A stretch of DNA of 64,000 bases from Oceanisphaera arctica. GTDB taxonomy: Bacteria; Pseudomonadota; Gammaproteobacteria; Enterobacterales; Aeromonadaceae. Position 1 is the stretch's first letter. Every line of letters begins with the position of its first letter. The notes under the pieces were generated by a model. That model was given only the letters and a program-made list of their open reading frames with translations, ran no database searches and was not told the origin of the DNA. Both the position numbers and the translations under genes were made by a program. The DNA is taken from NCBI RefSeq assembly GCF_002936955.1, contig NZ_MPZM01000012.1, positions 1-64,000 of the forward strand, written 5' to 3'. Shown piece by piece: positions 1-9,405 of this stretch.

Positions 1-148
1 TGTTACCTCGAGGCTGCCCCCATGCCGGGAAACATGACGGTCGTGCCTTTCCTTATCTGTGAGCCATCCCATTATCGGCAGCCATCCCGATTGTGTAATC
101 TCTAAACAGGCCCGATTTATTACCGGTCTATTTCCCTGATAGCCCCCA

Positions 149-579
149 TCATAAGTAATTGACGATCGAGCTGCAGCCCCTGTCACCCGAACCGCTTGCC
201 GTTCACCCGGACGGCAGTTCAAACGAAACTGCCAGGGCCGGGATACATCCGTCGGCAGGCCGGTTTGGCGACTGCCGCGCTCGCCGGGCAGCACCATGCA
301 GAAGACCCCCTGACACAGCCAGGCCTGCAGCCGGCGTCCCGGCGGCACCTGATAGCGCCAACTCAGGCTCACCAGCCGCCGATCGGCAAGCGTGACCGAC
401 TCGGGCACGGCCAGCTCGGCAGACAGGTATTGCCGTCCGGGCACCGCCACTTGCATGGCCGGGGCATTCACGATCCAGCTTCCTGCCGCAGCCCGGATCT
501 CGGCCACCGGAAAAAGTGTCAGCAGCAACAGCCAACCCCTCATCCCCGGGCCCCTGTTCAGGGGGAAGCGCCTGGTCAT
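149..579 (-). CDS. flhE: Flagellar protein FlhE, probably frameshifted near the 3' end
   Basis: FlhE is a small periplasmic protein encoded after flhBA in enterobacteria and linked to proton gating or assembly of the flagellar export apparatus. The ATG at 577-579 overlaps the flhA stop (ATGA) and has a GGGAG ribosome site inside flhA. A signal-peptide-like hydrophobic stretch (WLLLLTLFPVAEI) is followed by the family pattern WRYQVPPG, two Cys in LCQGVFC, and a conserved body. The family's terminal I-V-N-Y sequence appears here (SIVNYL, stop at 149-151) only in a different frame. The frame carrying the body has no stop before the window edge. A one-base change near the GGGG run at about 177-180 explains this. 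It is either a sequencing error or a real inactivating frameshift. Confidence 0.75.
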
Positions 580-2657
580 CAGCTCCCCCCGACCAGGCTG
601 GTCACCCTCAGGGTACGATCATCCGGGATCTCCGCCTGGGACATCACCACCAGATAATTGAGTCGCCGACGCAGAAAGCGCGACATCAAGGCGCGCAGAT
701 GATGCTGCACCACCAGCACCGGCGGCTCACCCGCCGCCTCCTGGCGGGCCAGAGCCTGTTCGGTCTGCTCCATCAGAGTCTGGGCCAGGCCCGGCTCCAG
801 GGCACCACCGCCGTTGAGGGCCTGCATCAACACTTGCTCCAGGCCGGCATCCAGCCCCAGCACATGCAGCTCCTGTTGGCCCTGAAACCACTGCTGGGTA
901 ATGGTCCGGCCCAGGCCAACACGCACCAGGGCGGTCAGTTCATGGGGATCGGACTGGTTCACCGCATATTCCGCCAGGGTATCGAGTATGGTGCGCATAT
1001 CGCGGATCGATACATCTTCTTCCAGCAGGCTCTGCAATATTCGCTGCAGCTGGGTCAGGGACACCAGCTTGGGTACCACTTCTTCCACCAGCGTCTTGTT
1101 TTCGACCCCCAGCTTGTCGAGCAGCTGCTGAACTTCCTGACGGCCGAGCATCTCGGCCGAGTGACGCTGCAACAGGTGATTGAGGTGGGTGGCCGCCACC
1201 GTACTGGCATCCACCACCGTATAACCGTAGATCTGGGCATGTTCCCGCTGGCTGACATCGCTCCACACCGCCGGCAGGCCAAAGGCCGGATCCTGGGTCG
1301 GAGTACCCTCCAGCTTGCCGGTCACCTGACCCGGATCGATCGCCAGCCACTGGCCCGGGAAGACCTCGGCGCGACCAATTTCCGCCCCCTTGAGGGTGAT
1401 AACATAGGTATTGGGGGGCAGTTCCAGGTTGTCGCGAATATGCACCACCGGTGGCAGGAAGCCCATGTCCTGGGCAAATTTCTTGCGCACACTCTTGATG
1501 CGGCCAAGCAGCTCGCCCTGCTGGCGTTGATCGACCAAAGGGATCAATCTGTGGCCCACTTCCATGCCCAGGGTATCGACCAGCTGTACATCATCCCAAC
1601 TGGCTTCCGGCGCTTCCGGCATGAGCAGGGGCGCATTGACCACCTCATCGACGACCTGCTGTTCCCTATTACGTATGATCCACCAGGCCAGCCCTCCCAG
1701 CAGGGCGGTAAACAGCAGGAACACCAGGTTGGGCATGCCCGGTACCAGACCCAGCAGGCCCATCACCCCGGCGGCGAGGATCAGCACCTGCGGGTTGACG
1801 AACAGCTGGCTTAACATCTGCTGGCCCACATCCTGTTCGGTATTGACCCGGGACACGGTCACGCCGGCGGCGGTAGAGATCACCAGCGCCGGGATCTGCG
1901 CCACCAGACCATCACCGATGGCCAGTAACACATAGGTCTCGGCCGCCGTACCAAAACTCATATCATGCTGCATTACGCCGATCATCAGGCCGCCGATGAT
2001 ATTAACCACCATGATCATCAGGCCGGCTACCGCATCGCCACGCACAAACTTGCTGGCGCCGTCCATGGAGCCGTAAAAATCGGCTTCCTGGGAAACCTCG
2101 GCACGCCGCCGGCGAGCCTCATCCTCGGCGATCAGACCGGCGTTCAGATCCGCATCTATGGCCATCTGCTTGCCGGGCATGGCATCCAGAGTAAAACGGG
2201 CACCCACCTCGGCGATACGCCCGGCCCCCTTGGTGATCACCATAAAGTTGATGATCACCAGGATCATGAACACCACCAGACCCACCGCAAAGTTGCCGCC
2301 CACCAGAAACTGGCCGAAGGCCTCAATCACCTTGCCGGCCGAGTCTCCTCCCTGGTGCCCTTCCATCAGCACCACCCGGGTCGAGGCCACGTTCAGCGAC
2401 AACCGCAGCAGGGTGGTAAACAGCAGCACCGCCGGAAAGGCGGCGAAATCCAGGGGCTTCTGGGTGAACATACTCACCAGCAAAACCATGATGCCCAGCG
2501 CAATATTGAAGGTAAAAAACAGATCCAGTGCAAAAGGCGGCAGCGGCAGTATCATCATCGACAGTATCATGATGATCAGCAGAGGGCCGGCCAGCACCTT
2601 CAGCTGCTCGCGATTCATTCCCTCAAGGCCCGCCAGGTAGCGACTCAACTCCTTCAT
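579..2657 (-). CDS. flhA: Flagellar type III export gate protein FlhA
   Basis: FlhA is the large export-gate subunit of the flagellar type III secretion system in the inner membrane; its cytoplasmic domain docks chaperone-substrate complexes. The 692-residue length is normal for the family. The first half holds about eight hydrophobic segments and the FHIPEP signature around residues 145-175 (GARFTLDAMPGKQMAIDADL). The C-terminal half is soluble. Its ATG overlaps the flhB stop by 4 bp and its stop overlaps the flhE start, so flhB-flhA-flhE are translationally coupled. Confidence 0.97.
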   Translation of the reverse strand: MKELSRYLAGLEGMNREQLKVLAGPLLIIMILSMMILPLPPFALDLFFTFNIALGIMVLLVSMFTQKPLDFAAFPAVLLFTTLLRLSLNVASTRVVLMEGHQGGDSAGKVIEAFGQFLVGGNFAVGLVVFMILVIINFMVITKGAGRIAEVGARFTLDAMPGKQMAIDADLNAGLIAEDEARRRRAEVSQEADFYGSMDGASKFVRGDAVAGLMIMVVNIIGGLMIGVMQHDMSFGTAAETYVLLAIGDGLVAQIPALVISTAAGVTVSRVNTEQDVGQQMLSQLFVNPQVLILAAGVMGLLGLVPGMPNLVFLLFTALLGGLAWWIIRNREQQVVDEVVNAPLLMPEAPEASWDDVQLVDTLGMEVGHRLIPLVDQRQQGELLGRIKSVRKKFAQDMGFLPPVVHIRDNLELPPNTYVITLKGAEIGRAEVFPGQWLAIDPGQVTGKLEGTPTQDPAFGLPAVWSDVSQREHAQIYGYTVVDASTVAATHLNHLLQRHSAEMLGRQEVQQLLDKLGVENKTLVEEVVPKLVSLTQLQRILQSLLEEDVSIRDMRTILDTLAEYAVNQSDPHELTALVRVGLGRTITQQWFQGQQELHVLGLDAGLEQVLMQALNGGGALEPGLAQTLMEQTEQALARQEAAGEPPVLVVQHHLRALMSRFLRRRLNYLVVMSQAEIPDDRTLRVTSLVGGS

Positions 2658-3817
2658 TCACTCTCCTGCTGTGGTGGTCTAGTCCGGTGTTCGGACAGTT
2701 CTTCAGGTACCGGCAGATCCCGTGGGGTAACAGGCGGCTCGCCCCCTTCCGTCTGCGCCCGCCTGAGCTGGAATGCCCAGGCCATCACCTCCGCCACTGC
2801 GGTATACAGCGCCATGGGGATCTCCCGATCCAGATCCACATGATGGTAGAGGGCTCGGGCCAGAGGAGGCGCCTCCAGCAGCGGCACCCTGTGTTCACGA
2901 CCCAGCTCGCGGATCTTCGCCGCCACCGCCTCGGCGCCCTTGGCCACCACTCTGGGTGCCGCCATCTTGCCGTCTTGATAACGCAGGGCGACCGCATAAT
3001 GGGTGGGGTTGGTGATGATCACATCGGCCTCGGGCACCTTGCTCATCATTCGATTGCGGGCCATGGCCTGCTGTTGCGAACGGATCCGCGCCTTGATATG
3101 GGGATCGCCGTCAGATTCCTTGTGCTCGCGCTTGATCTCTTCCTTGCTCATGCGCAGCTTTTTGGCATGGCTCCACAACTGATAAGGTACATCGATCAGC
3201 ACCACCACGATCAGGGTCAGTACCATGAGGCCACAGGCCTGGGCCGCCAGCATCAGGGCATTGGCCGTCGCCTGCTGGATGGATTGCTGCATCAGCGCCA
3301 TCAGCTCACCGCGCTTGGACATAAGGAACAGCACCGCCACGCTGCCAACCAGCAACGACTTGGCAATCGCCTTGACCAGCTCCGCCAATGCCTGGCTGGA
3401 AAAGATGCGTTTCAGTCCCTTGAGCGGATTCAGCTTGGAAAATTTCGGTGTGAGCGACTTGACCGAAAACAGCCAGCCGCCCAGCAGGATAGGTGCCGCC
3501 AGCGCCAGCACCGTTAGCAGCAGGAACAGCGGCAACAACACCAGCAAGGTTCGCCGGCCCAGCTCGAAAGCATGGCTGAGCATGGCCATGGCATCGAACG
3601 CTTGGCGGCGTTCAAACAGGAAAGAGCGTTCCATCACCAGCCCCAGCTGGTCGTACAGGGCTCCGCCCATGGCCCACAAGCCCATAACGCCCCCGAGCAG
3701 CAACAGAAAGGTCGCCAGCTCCCGGGAACGGGCAATCTGGCCATCTTCCCGCGCTTTTTCCAGGCGTTGGGGCGTCGCGGCTTCGGTTTTTTCCTGATCG
3801 CTGCTGTCGTCGGACAT
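2654..3817 (-). CDS. flhB: Flagellar export gate and substrate-specificity switch protein FlhB
   Basis: FlhB is an export-gate component whose self-cleavage switches export from rod/hook to filament substrates. The protein has 387 residues. The N-terminus is acidic and soluble (SDDSSDQEKTEAATPQRLEKAR, as in the family), four membrane segments follow, and the cytoplasmic domain carries the autocleavage motif NPTH at about residue 270. It is the first gene of flhBAE. In E. coli this operon directly follows cheZ. Here the upstream 110 bp contain only a small cheZ-like relic. Confidence 0.97.
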   Translation of the reverse strand: MSDDSSDQEKTEAATPQRLEKAREDGQIARSRELATFLLLLGGVMGLWAMGGALYDQLGLVMERSFLFERRQAFDAMAMLSHAFELGRRTLLVLLPLFLLLTVLALAAPILLGGWLFSVKSLTPKFSKLNPLKGLKRIFSSQALAELVKAIAKSLLVGSVAVLFLMSKRGELMALMQQSIQQATANALMLAAQACGLMVLTLIVVVLIDVPYQLWSHAKKLRMSKEEIKREHKESDGDPHIKARIRSQQQAMARNRMMSKVPEADVIITNPTHYAVALRYQDGKMAAPRVVAKGAEAVAAKIRELGREHRVPLLEAPPLARALYHHVDLDREIPMALYTAVAEVMAWAFQLRRAQTEGGEPPVTPRDLPVPEELSEHRTRPPQQESE

Positions 3818-3907
3818 GATATCGGGGTCAATTCAGGCTGGCGGTAATCAAATGGCCGCCATTGTCGGAAAAGCAGGGAGGGAGCAATACGCAGAACAAG
3901 GCCGGGA

Positions 3908-3929
3908 ATCATGCCTTATTCCCGATTCG
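3908..3929 (-). other. Short inverted repeat between cheZ relic and flhB
   Basis: On the minus strand CGGGAAT and ATTCCCG form a 7-bp inverted repeat with an 8-base loop, with no following T-run. The GGGAAT core also occurs in the large heptamer array after fliR. It may be a degenerate copy of the same repeat family or simply coincidence. Confidence 0.35.
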
Positions 3930-3930
3930 C

Positions 3931-4029
3931 TCACCCAACCGGGGATACTGTAGTGGTCAACTGTCCGATACGTCGGAGCAGCGCATCTGTGCTCTCGGAC
4001 GCAGTAGCCAGCTGTTCATCGTCACCCAT
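3931..4029 (-). pseudogene. cheZ: Relic of cheZ (N-terminal fragment)
   Basis: A 32-codon reading frame starts at an ATG preceded by GGAGAG at a good distance and ends at TGA 3931-3933. The part LLRRIGQLTTTV resembles the start of CheZ, where enteric and betaproteobacterial proteins have an I-A/Q-R-I-G-Q/S-L-T-R helix. It lies just where cheZ sits in enteric bacteria, between cheY and flhB. The remaining roughly 170 codons of a CheZ are absent: only about 110 bp separate the stop from flhB. I read this as a decayed CheY-phosphatase gene. A short unrelated leader peptide is the alternative, because the match rests on about 12 residues. Confidence 0.5.
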
Positions 4030-4080
4030 TCTCATCTCTCCATGGCGGGAGTGATTATCACCTATGTCGGTATCGATCAC

Positions 4081-4470
4081 TTATTTACCCAACTTCTCGA
4101 AGATCTTGTTGAGTTTTGCTTCCAGTGTGGCGGCGCTGAACGGCTTGACCACATACCCGCTGGCGCCGGCCTGAGCTGCGGCAATGATGTTTTCTTTCCT
4201 GGCCTCGGCGGTCACCAGCAGTACCGGCAGCTGCTTGAGGCGCTCATCGGCACGGATCTGCTTGAGCATCTCCAGCCCGTCCATATTGGGCATATTCCAA
4301 TCGGATATAACAAAATCGAAGTCGCCGCTGTTAAGCTTGAGCAATGCGCTGCTACCATCCTCGGCCTCCTCGATATTGTTAAAGCCCAGTTCTTTCAGCA
4401 GGCTGCGCAGGATGCGGCGCATGGTAGGGAAATCATCCACCACCAGTATGCTCATCTTCTTGTCGGCCAT
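4081..4470 (-). CDS. cheY: Chemotaxis response regulator CheY
   Basis: CheY is a single receiver domain; its phosphorylated form binds FliM/FliN and changes flagellar rotation. The 129 residues align with the E. coli numbering: acidic pair D12/D13, phospho-acceptor D57 (in VISDWNMP), T87 (LVTAEA) and K109 (VVKPFS) are all present. The start lies one base after the cheA stop, so the two genes are co-transcribed and likely coupled. No dedicated phosphatase gene follows; see the cheZ relic. Confidence 0.97.
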   Translation of the reverse strand: MADKKMSILVVDDFPTMRRILRSLLKELGFNNIEEAEDGSSALLKLNSGDFDFVISDWNMPNMDGLEMLKQIRADERLKQLPVLLVTAEARKENIIAAAQAGASGYVVKPFSAATLEAKLNKIFEKLGK

Positions 4471-4471
4471 T

Positions 4472-6595
4472 TCACTTCCTTAATTTGTTATCACTATCGT
4501 GACCGACCGCCTGGGCCAACCCGCCCCGGAAAGGTTCACTGGCTGTTTTTACATGACTCAGACGGTGCATATCCACAATATCCAGGATCAGTGCCATCCT
4601 GCCGTCCCCCAATATGGTGGCGGCGGAAATCCCCGGCACCTTGCAATAATTGGTCTCCAGATTCTTGACCACTACCTGTTGCTGACCAAGCAACTCATCG
4701 ACCAGCAAGGCATATCTCCGGCCTTCGCCCTGAACCACCACCGCAATACAATCGGTTGGCCGGGTCCGGGCATGGTTCACATTCAGCACCTGTCGCACGG
4801 CGACCAACGGCAGATATTCCTCCCTCACCTTCAGCAGGCAGGTCTGATCCGCAACCGTATATAAGATACCGGTCGTCGGCTGCAGCGACTCGATCACCGA
4901 ACTCAATGGCAAGATAAACACCTCGCCGCCGACCTTGATCAGCATGCCCTCGAGGATCGCCAGCGTCAGGGGCAGGACAATACGGGTGCTGGTGCCCTGC
5001 CCTGGCCGGGACTGCAGCTCAACATGCCCCCCAATGGCCTGGATATTGCGCTTGACCACATCCATGCCGACCCCCCGGCCGGACACATCACTGATCTGTT
5101 CCGCAGTGGAAAAGCCGGGGGCGAAGATCAACTGCCAGACTTCATCATCGCTCATGGTGTCGGACACATTCAGCCCATTGGCTCGCACCCTGGCCAGCAG
5201 CTTACTCCGGTTCAGGCCGGCACCATCATCCTTGACCTCAATCAGGATGTTGCCACCCTGCTGACGGGCCGACAGGGTAAGCCGGCCGGTGGCCGGCTTA
5301 CCCGCCGCAACACGAATATCGGGCCGCTCTATGCCATGATCCAGGCTGTTACGCACCAGGTGGGTCAACGGGTCTATGATGCGTTCGATCAGGCTCTTGT
5401 CCAACTCGGTGGATTCGCCCAGGGTGACCAGTTCCACTTCTTTATCCAAGCTCCCGGCCAGATCGCGCACCAGACGCGGAAAACGGCCGAACACGGAACC
5501 CATCGGTACCATGCGCACCGACATCACCGCTTTCTGCAAGTCCCGGGCGTTACGCTGCAGCAGGTTCATGCCATTGACCAGGCCGCCGTTTGTCCCGCCA
5601 TCCAGTTCACTGATTGTCTGCACCAGCATTGAATGGGTGATCATCAGCTCATCCACCAGCTTGATGAGCTGATCAATTTTAGCCACCGGCACCCGCAACG
5701 ATAAAGCTTCGCCAACGCCTTTCCGCTCCCGAAAATCAAGCTCGGGCACCGTCGGTAATGAGGTTCCGACAGCGGCGGCCTCCCTGGCTGCCGAGGCAAC
5801 GGACGCGACAGCCTCTGGGCTGACAGCGGACAATGGCAACTCGGGCCTCGGATCCAGAACGCGAATTTTCAGCTGATCGGGCTCAAGAATAAAACACATG
5901 ACGGCGGCAATATCATCGGCACTGGCCTGGGCGTCGAGTAGCACTTCATGACCATCAGCCAGCTCACGCACCTCGACCAATTCGCCAAACAGGGTCAATT
6001 CTTCCAGCAAGAGCCGATAATCCTGGTCGGTCACACCAAGCAAGGTGACCAGCAAGCGACAGGATGACACCTCCTCTTCCGGTTGTGCCATTGGAGCTGT
6101 CATCGAAGCGGGTAGCGCGATCGGTTCCGGATCAGCGGCAACAGGCATTTCCAATCTGGCGGTACTGGCCGAAGTTACCGATGTTGCCTCTGGATTATCG
6201 AGCTGTACGTCTTGCTCCAGGGCCATTTGCTGCAACATCTGGCAAATACGCTGATAGGTATCCGGATCCGGCTCTTGCCCCTGGCGATAGTCATCCAGTT
6301 GATCTTGCAGCATGTCTTTGGCCACCAGAAAGATATCGATGATATCGCGGCGTAATATCAGCACTCCCCGACGACTGCAGTCGAGAAGATTTTCAAGCAG
6401 ATGAGTGCTGCCCTGCAGAGCAGAAAATCCAAAGGTGCCCGCACCTCCCTTTATCGAATGAGCCGCCCTGAAGATGGCATTCAGCCGCTCCGGATCCGGT
6501 TTATCCAGATCCAGCGCCAGCAGCTGCCGTTCCATTTCATCGAGCAGCTCATCCGCTTCTTCAAAAAAAGTGTCGTAGAAATCGCTAAAATCCAT
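4472..6595 (-). CDS. cheA: Chemotaxis histidine kinase CheA
   Basis: CheA is the receptor-coupled autokinase that phosphorylates CheY. I chose the ATG at 6593-6595 ([18 protein letters not shown]), which matches the family start and has GGAA upstream; the open frame continues further 5' without family similarity. Domains in order: P1 phosphotransfer with H46 in AHSIKGG; a P2 CheY-binding domain around residues 170-250 (ending [10 protein letters not shown]); P3 dimerisation; P4 ATPase with N box [12 protein letters not shown] and G boxes SGRGVGMD and GQGTST; and P5, CheW-like, at the C-terminus. cheW, receptors, cheR and cheB are not next to it, so partners must come from elsewhere. A 110-bp gap separates it from motB. 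Confidence 0.97.
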   Translation of the reverse strand: MDFSDFYDTFFEEADELLDEMERQLLALDLDKPDPERLNAIFRAAHSIKGGAGTFGFSALQGSTHLLENLLDCSRRGVLILRRDIIDIFLVAKDMLQDQLDDYRQGQEPDPDTYQRICQMLQQMALEQDVQLDNPEATSVTSASTARLEMPVAADPEPIALPASMTAPMAQPEEEVSSCRLLVTLLGVTDQDYRLLLEELTLFGELVEVRELADGHEVLLDAQASADDIAAVMCFILEPDQLKIRVLDPRPELPLSAVSPEAVASVASAAREAAAVGTSLPTVPELDFRERKGVGEALSLRVPVAKIDQLIKLVDELMITHSMLVQTISELDGGTNGGLVNGMNLLQRNARDLQKAVMSVRMVPMGSVFGRFPRLVRDLAGSLDKEVELVTLGESTELDKSLIERIIDPLTHLVRNSLDHGIERPDIRVAAGKPATGRLTLSARQQGGNILIEVKDDGAGLNRSKLLARVRANGLNVSDTMSDDEVWQLIFAPGFSTAEQISDVSGRGVGMDVVKRNIQAIGGHVELQSRPGQGTSTRIVLPLTLAILEGMLIKVGGEVFILPLSSVIESLQPTTGILYTVADQTCLLKVREEYLPLVAVRQVLNVNHARTRPTDCIAVVVQGEGRRYALLVDELLGQQQVVVKNLETNYCKVPGISAATILGDGRMALILDIVDMHRLSHVKTASEPFRGGLAQAVGHDSDNKLRK

Positions 6596-6705
6596 CTTCG
6601 TTTCCACAGGGGCAATAAGGCAGTGGCTTGTTCCGAGGCCGGGCACCAGAGGGGATGTTATCAACCGGAACCTGGAGGTATGACCGGGTTCAGGCCTGCG
6701 GGATG

Positions 6706-7572
6706 CTAATCACCGAGCGGCATCGACCCACCGGGGCTCTCACTCAGGCCCTGAGTGCGAATGGCATCGACGCTCTCTGCATTGTGAACAATCAGGCTTA
6801 TCCGGCGATTGGCCGGATCCCCCGGATCCTTGTCATTCAACGGTACCCTGTCTGACATACCCGCCACCCGCAGCAGCTTGTCCGGACTCAGGCCCCCTGC
6901 CACCAACTCCCGACGCGAGGCATTGGCCCTGTCGCTGGACAGCTCCCAGTTGCTGTATCCCCGATGGCCACCGACATAGTTCAGACTGTCGGTATGGCCG
7001 CTGATACTGAGCTGGTTGGGTAACTCGTTCAGCAACGGCGCCAGGGTGAGCAGCAGCTCGCGCATATAGGGCGCCACCTGCTCACTACCCAGCTCAAACA
7101 TGGGCCGACGTTCGGTATCCACCAACTGGATACGCAGCCCTTCACGGGTGATATCCATACGCATCTGGCTACGCAGCTCACTCAGGCTCTTGTTAGCCGC
7201 GATCACCGCCTCGATCCGTTGTTGCAGCCGGTGCAGGCGACTCCGGCTCTCATCGGGGCGAGGCAGGCTACGCACATCAATACGCATCCGCTCACCCTCC
7301 TGATGGATGGGATCCGGTCCACCGCCCGGAATGGCACTGGTGCTGGCTCGGCTTTTGTCGCCTCCTGCCATCGCCACCGACAAAGGGGTCCGGAAGTATT
7401 CGGCCACACTCTCCCGTTGACCTTGGGTGGAGGTCGACAATATCCACAACACCAGAAACAGCGCCATCAGCGCGGTCATGAAATCGGCGAAGGCAATCTT
7501 CCAGCTGCCGCCATGGTGGTGTTTGACCACCTTCTTGCGGCGAATGATGATGGGACGAGCGTTCTCACTCAT
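6706..7572 (-). CDS. motB: Flagellar stator protein MotB
   Basis: MotB anchors the stator to peptidoglycan and carries the proton-accepting aspartate. One N-terminal membrane helix contains D30 (AFADFMTALMALFLVLWIL), equivalent to E. coli D32. The C-terminal half is an OmpA-like peptidoglycan-binding domain with ISGHTDSLNY. It has 288 residues and overlaps the motA stop by 4 bp. The composition matches the proton-driven MotAB type rather than PomAB. Confidence 0.96.
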   Translation of the reverse strand: MSENARPIIIRRKKVVKHHHGGSWKIAFADFMTALMALFLVLWILSTSTQGQRESVAEYFRTPLSVAMAGGDKSRASTSAIPGGGPDPIHQEGERMRIDVRSLPRPDESRSRLHRLQQRIEAVIAANKSLSELRSQMRMDITREGLRIQLVDTERRPMFELGSEQVAPYMRELLLTLAPLLNELPNQLSISGHTDSLNYVGGHRGYSNWELSSDRANASRRELVAGGLSPDKLLRVAGMSDRVPLNDKDPGDPANRRISLIVHNAESVDAIRTQGLSESPGGSMPLGD

Positions 7573-8438
7573 GCGCTGCCCGCATCCCTGGCATTACGCA
7601 CATAATTCTCCAGTTCGATGAAGGAGGGCCGCTCGGCGGTATGCAGCGTCTTGCGGCCAAACTCCACCGCCAGTTGTGGCGCATAGCCATTGAGGCTGGC
7701 CAGCAGGGTGACCCGCATGCACTGCAATACTTTCACCGCCTCGGCGACCTGGCGCTCGATACGACCGGCCACCGGAGCAACAAAGCCGTAGCCCAGCAAT
7801 ATGCCGAGGAAGGTACCCACCAGGGCTGACGCTATCATATGCCCCATCACATCCGGAGACGCATCGGCGGCACTCAAGGCCTTGACCACCCCCATCACCG
7901 CCGCCACTATGCCAAAGGCAGGCAGGCCATCGGCTACCTTGGTCAGGGCATCCACCGGAATATGGGCTTCATGTTCGAATATCTCTATCTCGTGGAGCAT
8001 CAATTCATCGAGTTCATGGGGATTCATGCTGCCACTGGCCATCAGCCGCAGATAGTCGGTCAGAAACCCAATCATCATCGGATCCTGGAGGATCCTGGGG
8101 TGCTCGGTGAACAGGGCACTGCCCTCGGGATTATCGATATCCTGCTCGATCCCCAGCATACCTTCCCGACGGATCTTGGTCAGCAGCTTGAACTGCAGCG
8201 CCATCAGCTCCATATACATTTCTTTATTGTATTTTTTGGTGCGTTTTAGCCTGGAAGCACTGCGCAGGGTGGCTTTTATCGCCTTGCCGTTATTGGCGGC
8301 AACAAAGGCGCCCAGGGCTGCGCCACCGATCATCAACAGCTCTAATGGCTGATACAGAGGCCCCAAGTGTCCACCGGCCAGTAAATAACCGCCAAAGACG
8401 GAAAGCGTAACAATGATAAATCCCAGGGGTATCAGCAC
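7569..8438 (-). CDS. motA: Flagellar stator protein MotA
   Basis: MotA is the membrane stator subunit that forms the proton channel with MotB. The 289 residues closely follow enteric MotA, with four membrane segments, the start LIPLGFIIVTLSVFGGYLLAGG and the conserved PAFGIVAAVMGVVKAL stretch of helix 3. A sigma-28 promoter lies 48-74 bp upstream, so motA-motB-cheA-cheY is expected to be a class III (late) operon, as in E. coli. Confidence 0.97.
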   Translation of the reverse strand: MLIPLGFIIVTLSVFGGYLLAGGHLGPLYQPLELLMIGGAALGAFVAANNGKAIKATLRSASRLKRTKKYNKEMYMELMALQFKLLTKIRREGMLGIEQDIDNPEGSALFTEHPRILQDPMMIGFLTDYLRLMASGSMNPHELDELMLHEIEIFEHEAHIPVDALTKVADGLPAFGIVAAVMGVVKALSAADASPDVMGHMIASALVGTFLGILLGYGFVAPVAGRIERQVAEAVKVLQCMRVTLLASLNGYAPQLAVEFGRKTLHTAERPSFIELENYVRNARDAGSA

Positions 8439-8485
8439 AAACGAACATCCTTAACAATGGTGCGACACAGGCAGTTTCAATGCTG

Positions 8486-8512
8486 TTATCGGCAGACAGG
8501 GCAGTAACTTGA
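8486..8512 (-). promoter_or_regulatory. Sigma-28 promoter of motA-motB-cheA-cheY
   Basis: On the minus strand TCAAGTTA, 11 bp, then GCCGATAA. The -10 element is identical to the FliA consensus, the spacer is exact, and the -35 element matches the TCAAGT variant of E. coli fliC. It lies between flhC and motA. Confidence 0.88.
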
Positions 8513-8534
8513 GGACGAACAGGAAAAATCTTGC

Positions 8535-9092
8535 TCAGCCGAAGCAGGACCGGCCGGCTTCAGTTGCCAGTTTGATCCGCTTGCGGGTCTTGCCCGCCCG
8601 GGACGGTGGCTGGCAGATGCCGCAGACAAAGTCCTGACTGGGGGTGTGGGCATGAGCGACAAACTGCAGACCACAGTGGGTACATGCCGACAGCTGAAAC
8701 ATCTCGCTTTCAAAGAAACGTACCAGGGTCCAGGCACGGGTCAGCCCCAGCACCTGTTCCGATCCCTCCAGCTCGAGTTGCTCCAGATAAAGCCGGAATC
8801 CCCTGACAAACCCTTCCATCCGCTCACAGCCATGCTGCTCCGTCATCTGCAGGTAGATGTTATAGAAAAGAGAGGCATGAATATTGGGCAGCCAGGTCAT
8901 GAACCAGTCTGTGGAAAAGGGCAGCAATCCCTTGGGCGGCGATATACCCCGCACTTCCTTGTATAAACGTATCAAGCGCCCGCGGCTCAGGGAGATTTCG
9001 GTTTCCAGCACCTGCAGGCGAGCCCCCAGCTCGATCAACTCGATGGCAGTCTGGACCTGCACTACTTCATCGAGCAAACTCTTTTCTGACAT
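8535..9092 (-). CDS. flhC: Flagellar master regulator subunit FlhC
   Basis: FlhC is the DNA-binding partner of FlhD in the FlhD4C2 activator of class II flagellar promoters. The 185 residues carry ARLQVLETEISLSRGRLIRLYKE, SPPKGLLPFSTDWFMTW and TRAWTLVRFFES, all characteristic of FlhC. The zinc ligands C137, C140, C157 and C160 are at the same positions as in E. coli. It starts 13 bp after flhD. The presence of flhDC, rather than sigma-54-type flrABC, sets the type of hierarchy controlling this locus. Confidence 0.97.
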   Translation of the reverse strand: MSEKSLLDEVVQVQTAIELIELGARLQVLETEISLSRGRLIRLYKEVRGISPPKGLLPFSTDWFMTWLPNIHASLFYNIYLQMTEQHGCERMEGFVRGFRLYLEQLELEGSEQVLGLTRAWTLVRFFESEMFQLSACTHCGLQFVAHAHTPSQDFVCGICQPPSRAGKTRKRIKLATEAGRSCFG

Positions 9093-9105
9093 CGGATTGG
9101 CCCCC

Positions 9106-9405
9106 TTATACAGACGCCATCAGCAAGGCCAGGTGGGTTTGCGTCAGGCCTTGCTCGCGGGGATTACGCAGCAGCTTTTCCAGTTGTTCGGCATGCTCGA
9201 AATTCGGTCGACAGATCAACTGATTCATGCGAGCAAGCCGGCTAAGCTCCCTCGCCGACAGTGACAACAGCAAATCCGCCATCGGCTCGTCCATCTTCAG
9301 CCGATACATGGCCATGGCTTTGTCATCATTCAGCAGGCGCTTGACCAGCAGCAGATAAGAAAGGTTTAACTCCTGGATTTCATCCAGGATACTGTTTGTT
9401 TCCAT
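9106..9405 (-). CDS. flhD: Flagellar master regulator subunit FlhD
   Basis: FlhD forms FlhD4C2 with FlhC and activates class II promoters together with sigma-70. The 99 residues include INLSYLLLV-type helix 1 (LNLSYLLLVKRLLNDDKAMA) and the intersubunit cysteine C65 (NQLICRPNF) at the E. coli position. It is a little shorter at the C-terminus than the E. coli protein (116-119). It is the first gene of flhDC; the 375-bp upstream region contains a perfect FNR-type box. Confidence 0.95.
   Translation of the reverse strand: METNSILDEIQELNLSYLLLVKRLLNDDKAMAMYRLKMDEPMADLLLSLSARELSRLARMNQLICRPNFEHAEQLEKLLRNPREQGLTQTHLALLMASV

Noticed and set aside
72-98. Sigma-28-like TTATCGGC on the plus strand (GCCGATAA on the minus strand) after flhE
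   Set aside because: The -10 is perfect, but the position 11 bp upstream reads TTACACAA, too far from TAAAGTTT or TCAAGT. A gene beyond the left edge could change this view.
203-535. 110-codon minus-strand frame opposite in phase to flhE
   Set aside because: The neighbouring frame carries the FlhE signature residues; this one is Arg/Ala/Gly-rich shadow translation.
516-1814. 432-codon open frame on the plus strand opposite flhA
   Set aside because: Antisense shadow of a GC-rich gene: Gln/His/Gly-rich composition, no family motifs, and fully inside flhA.
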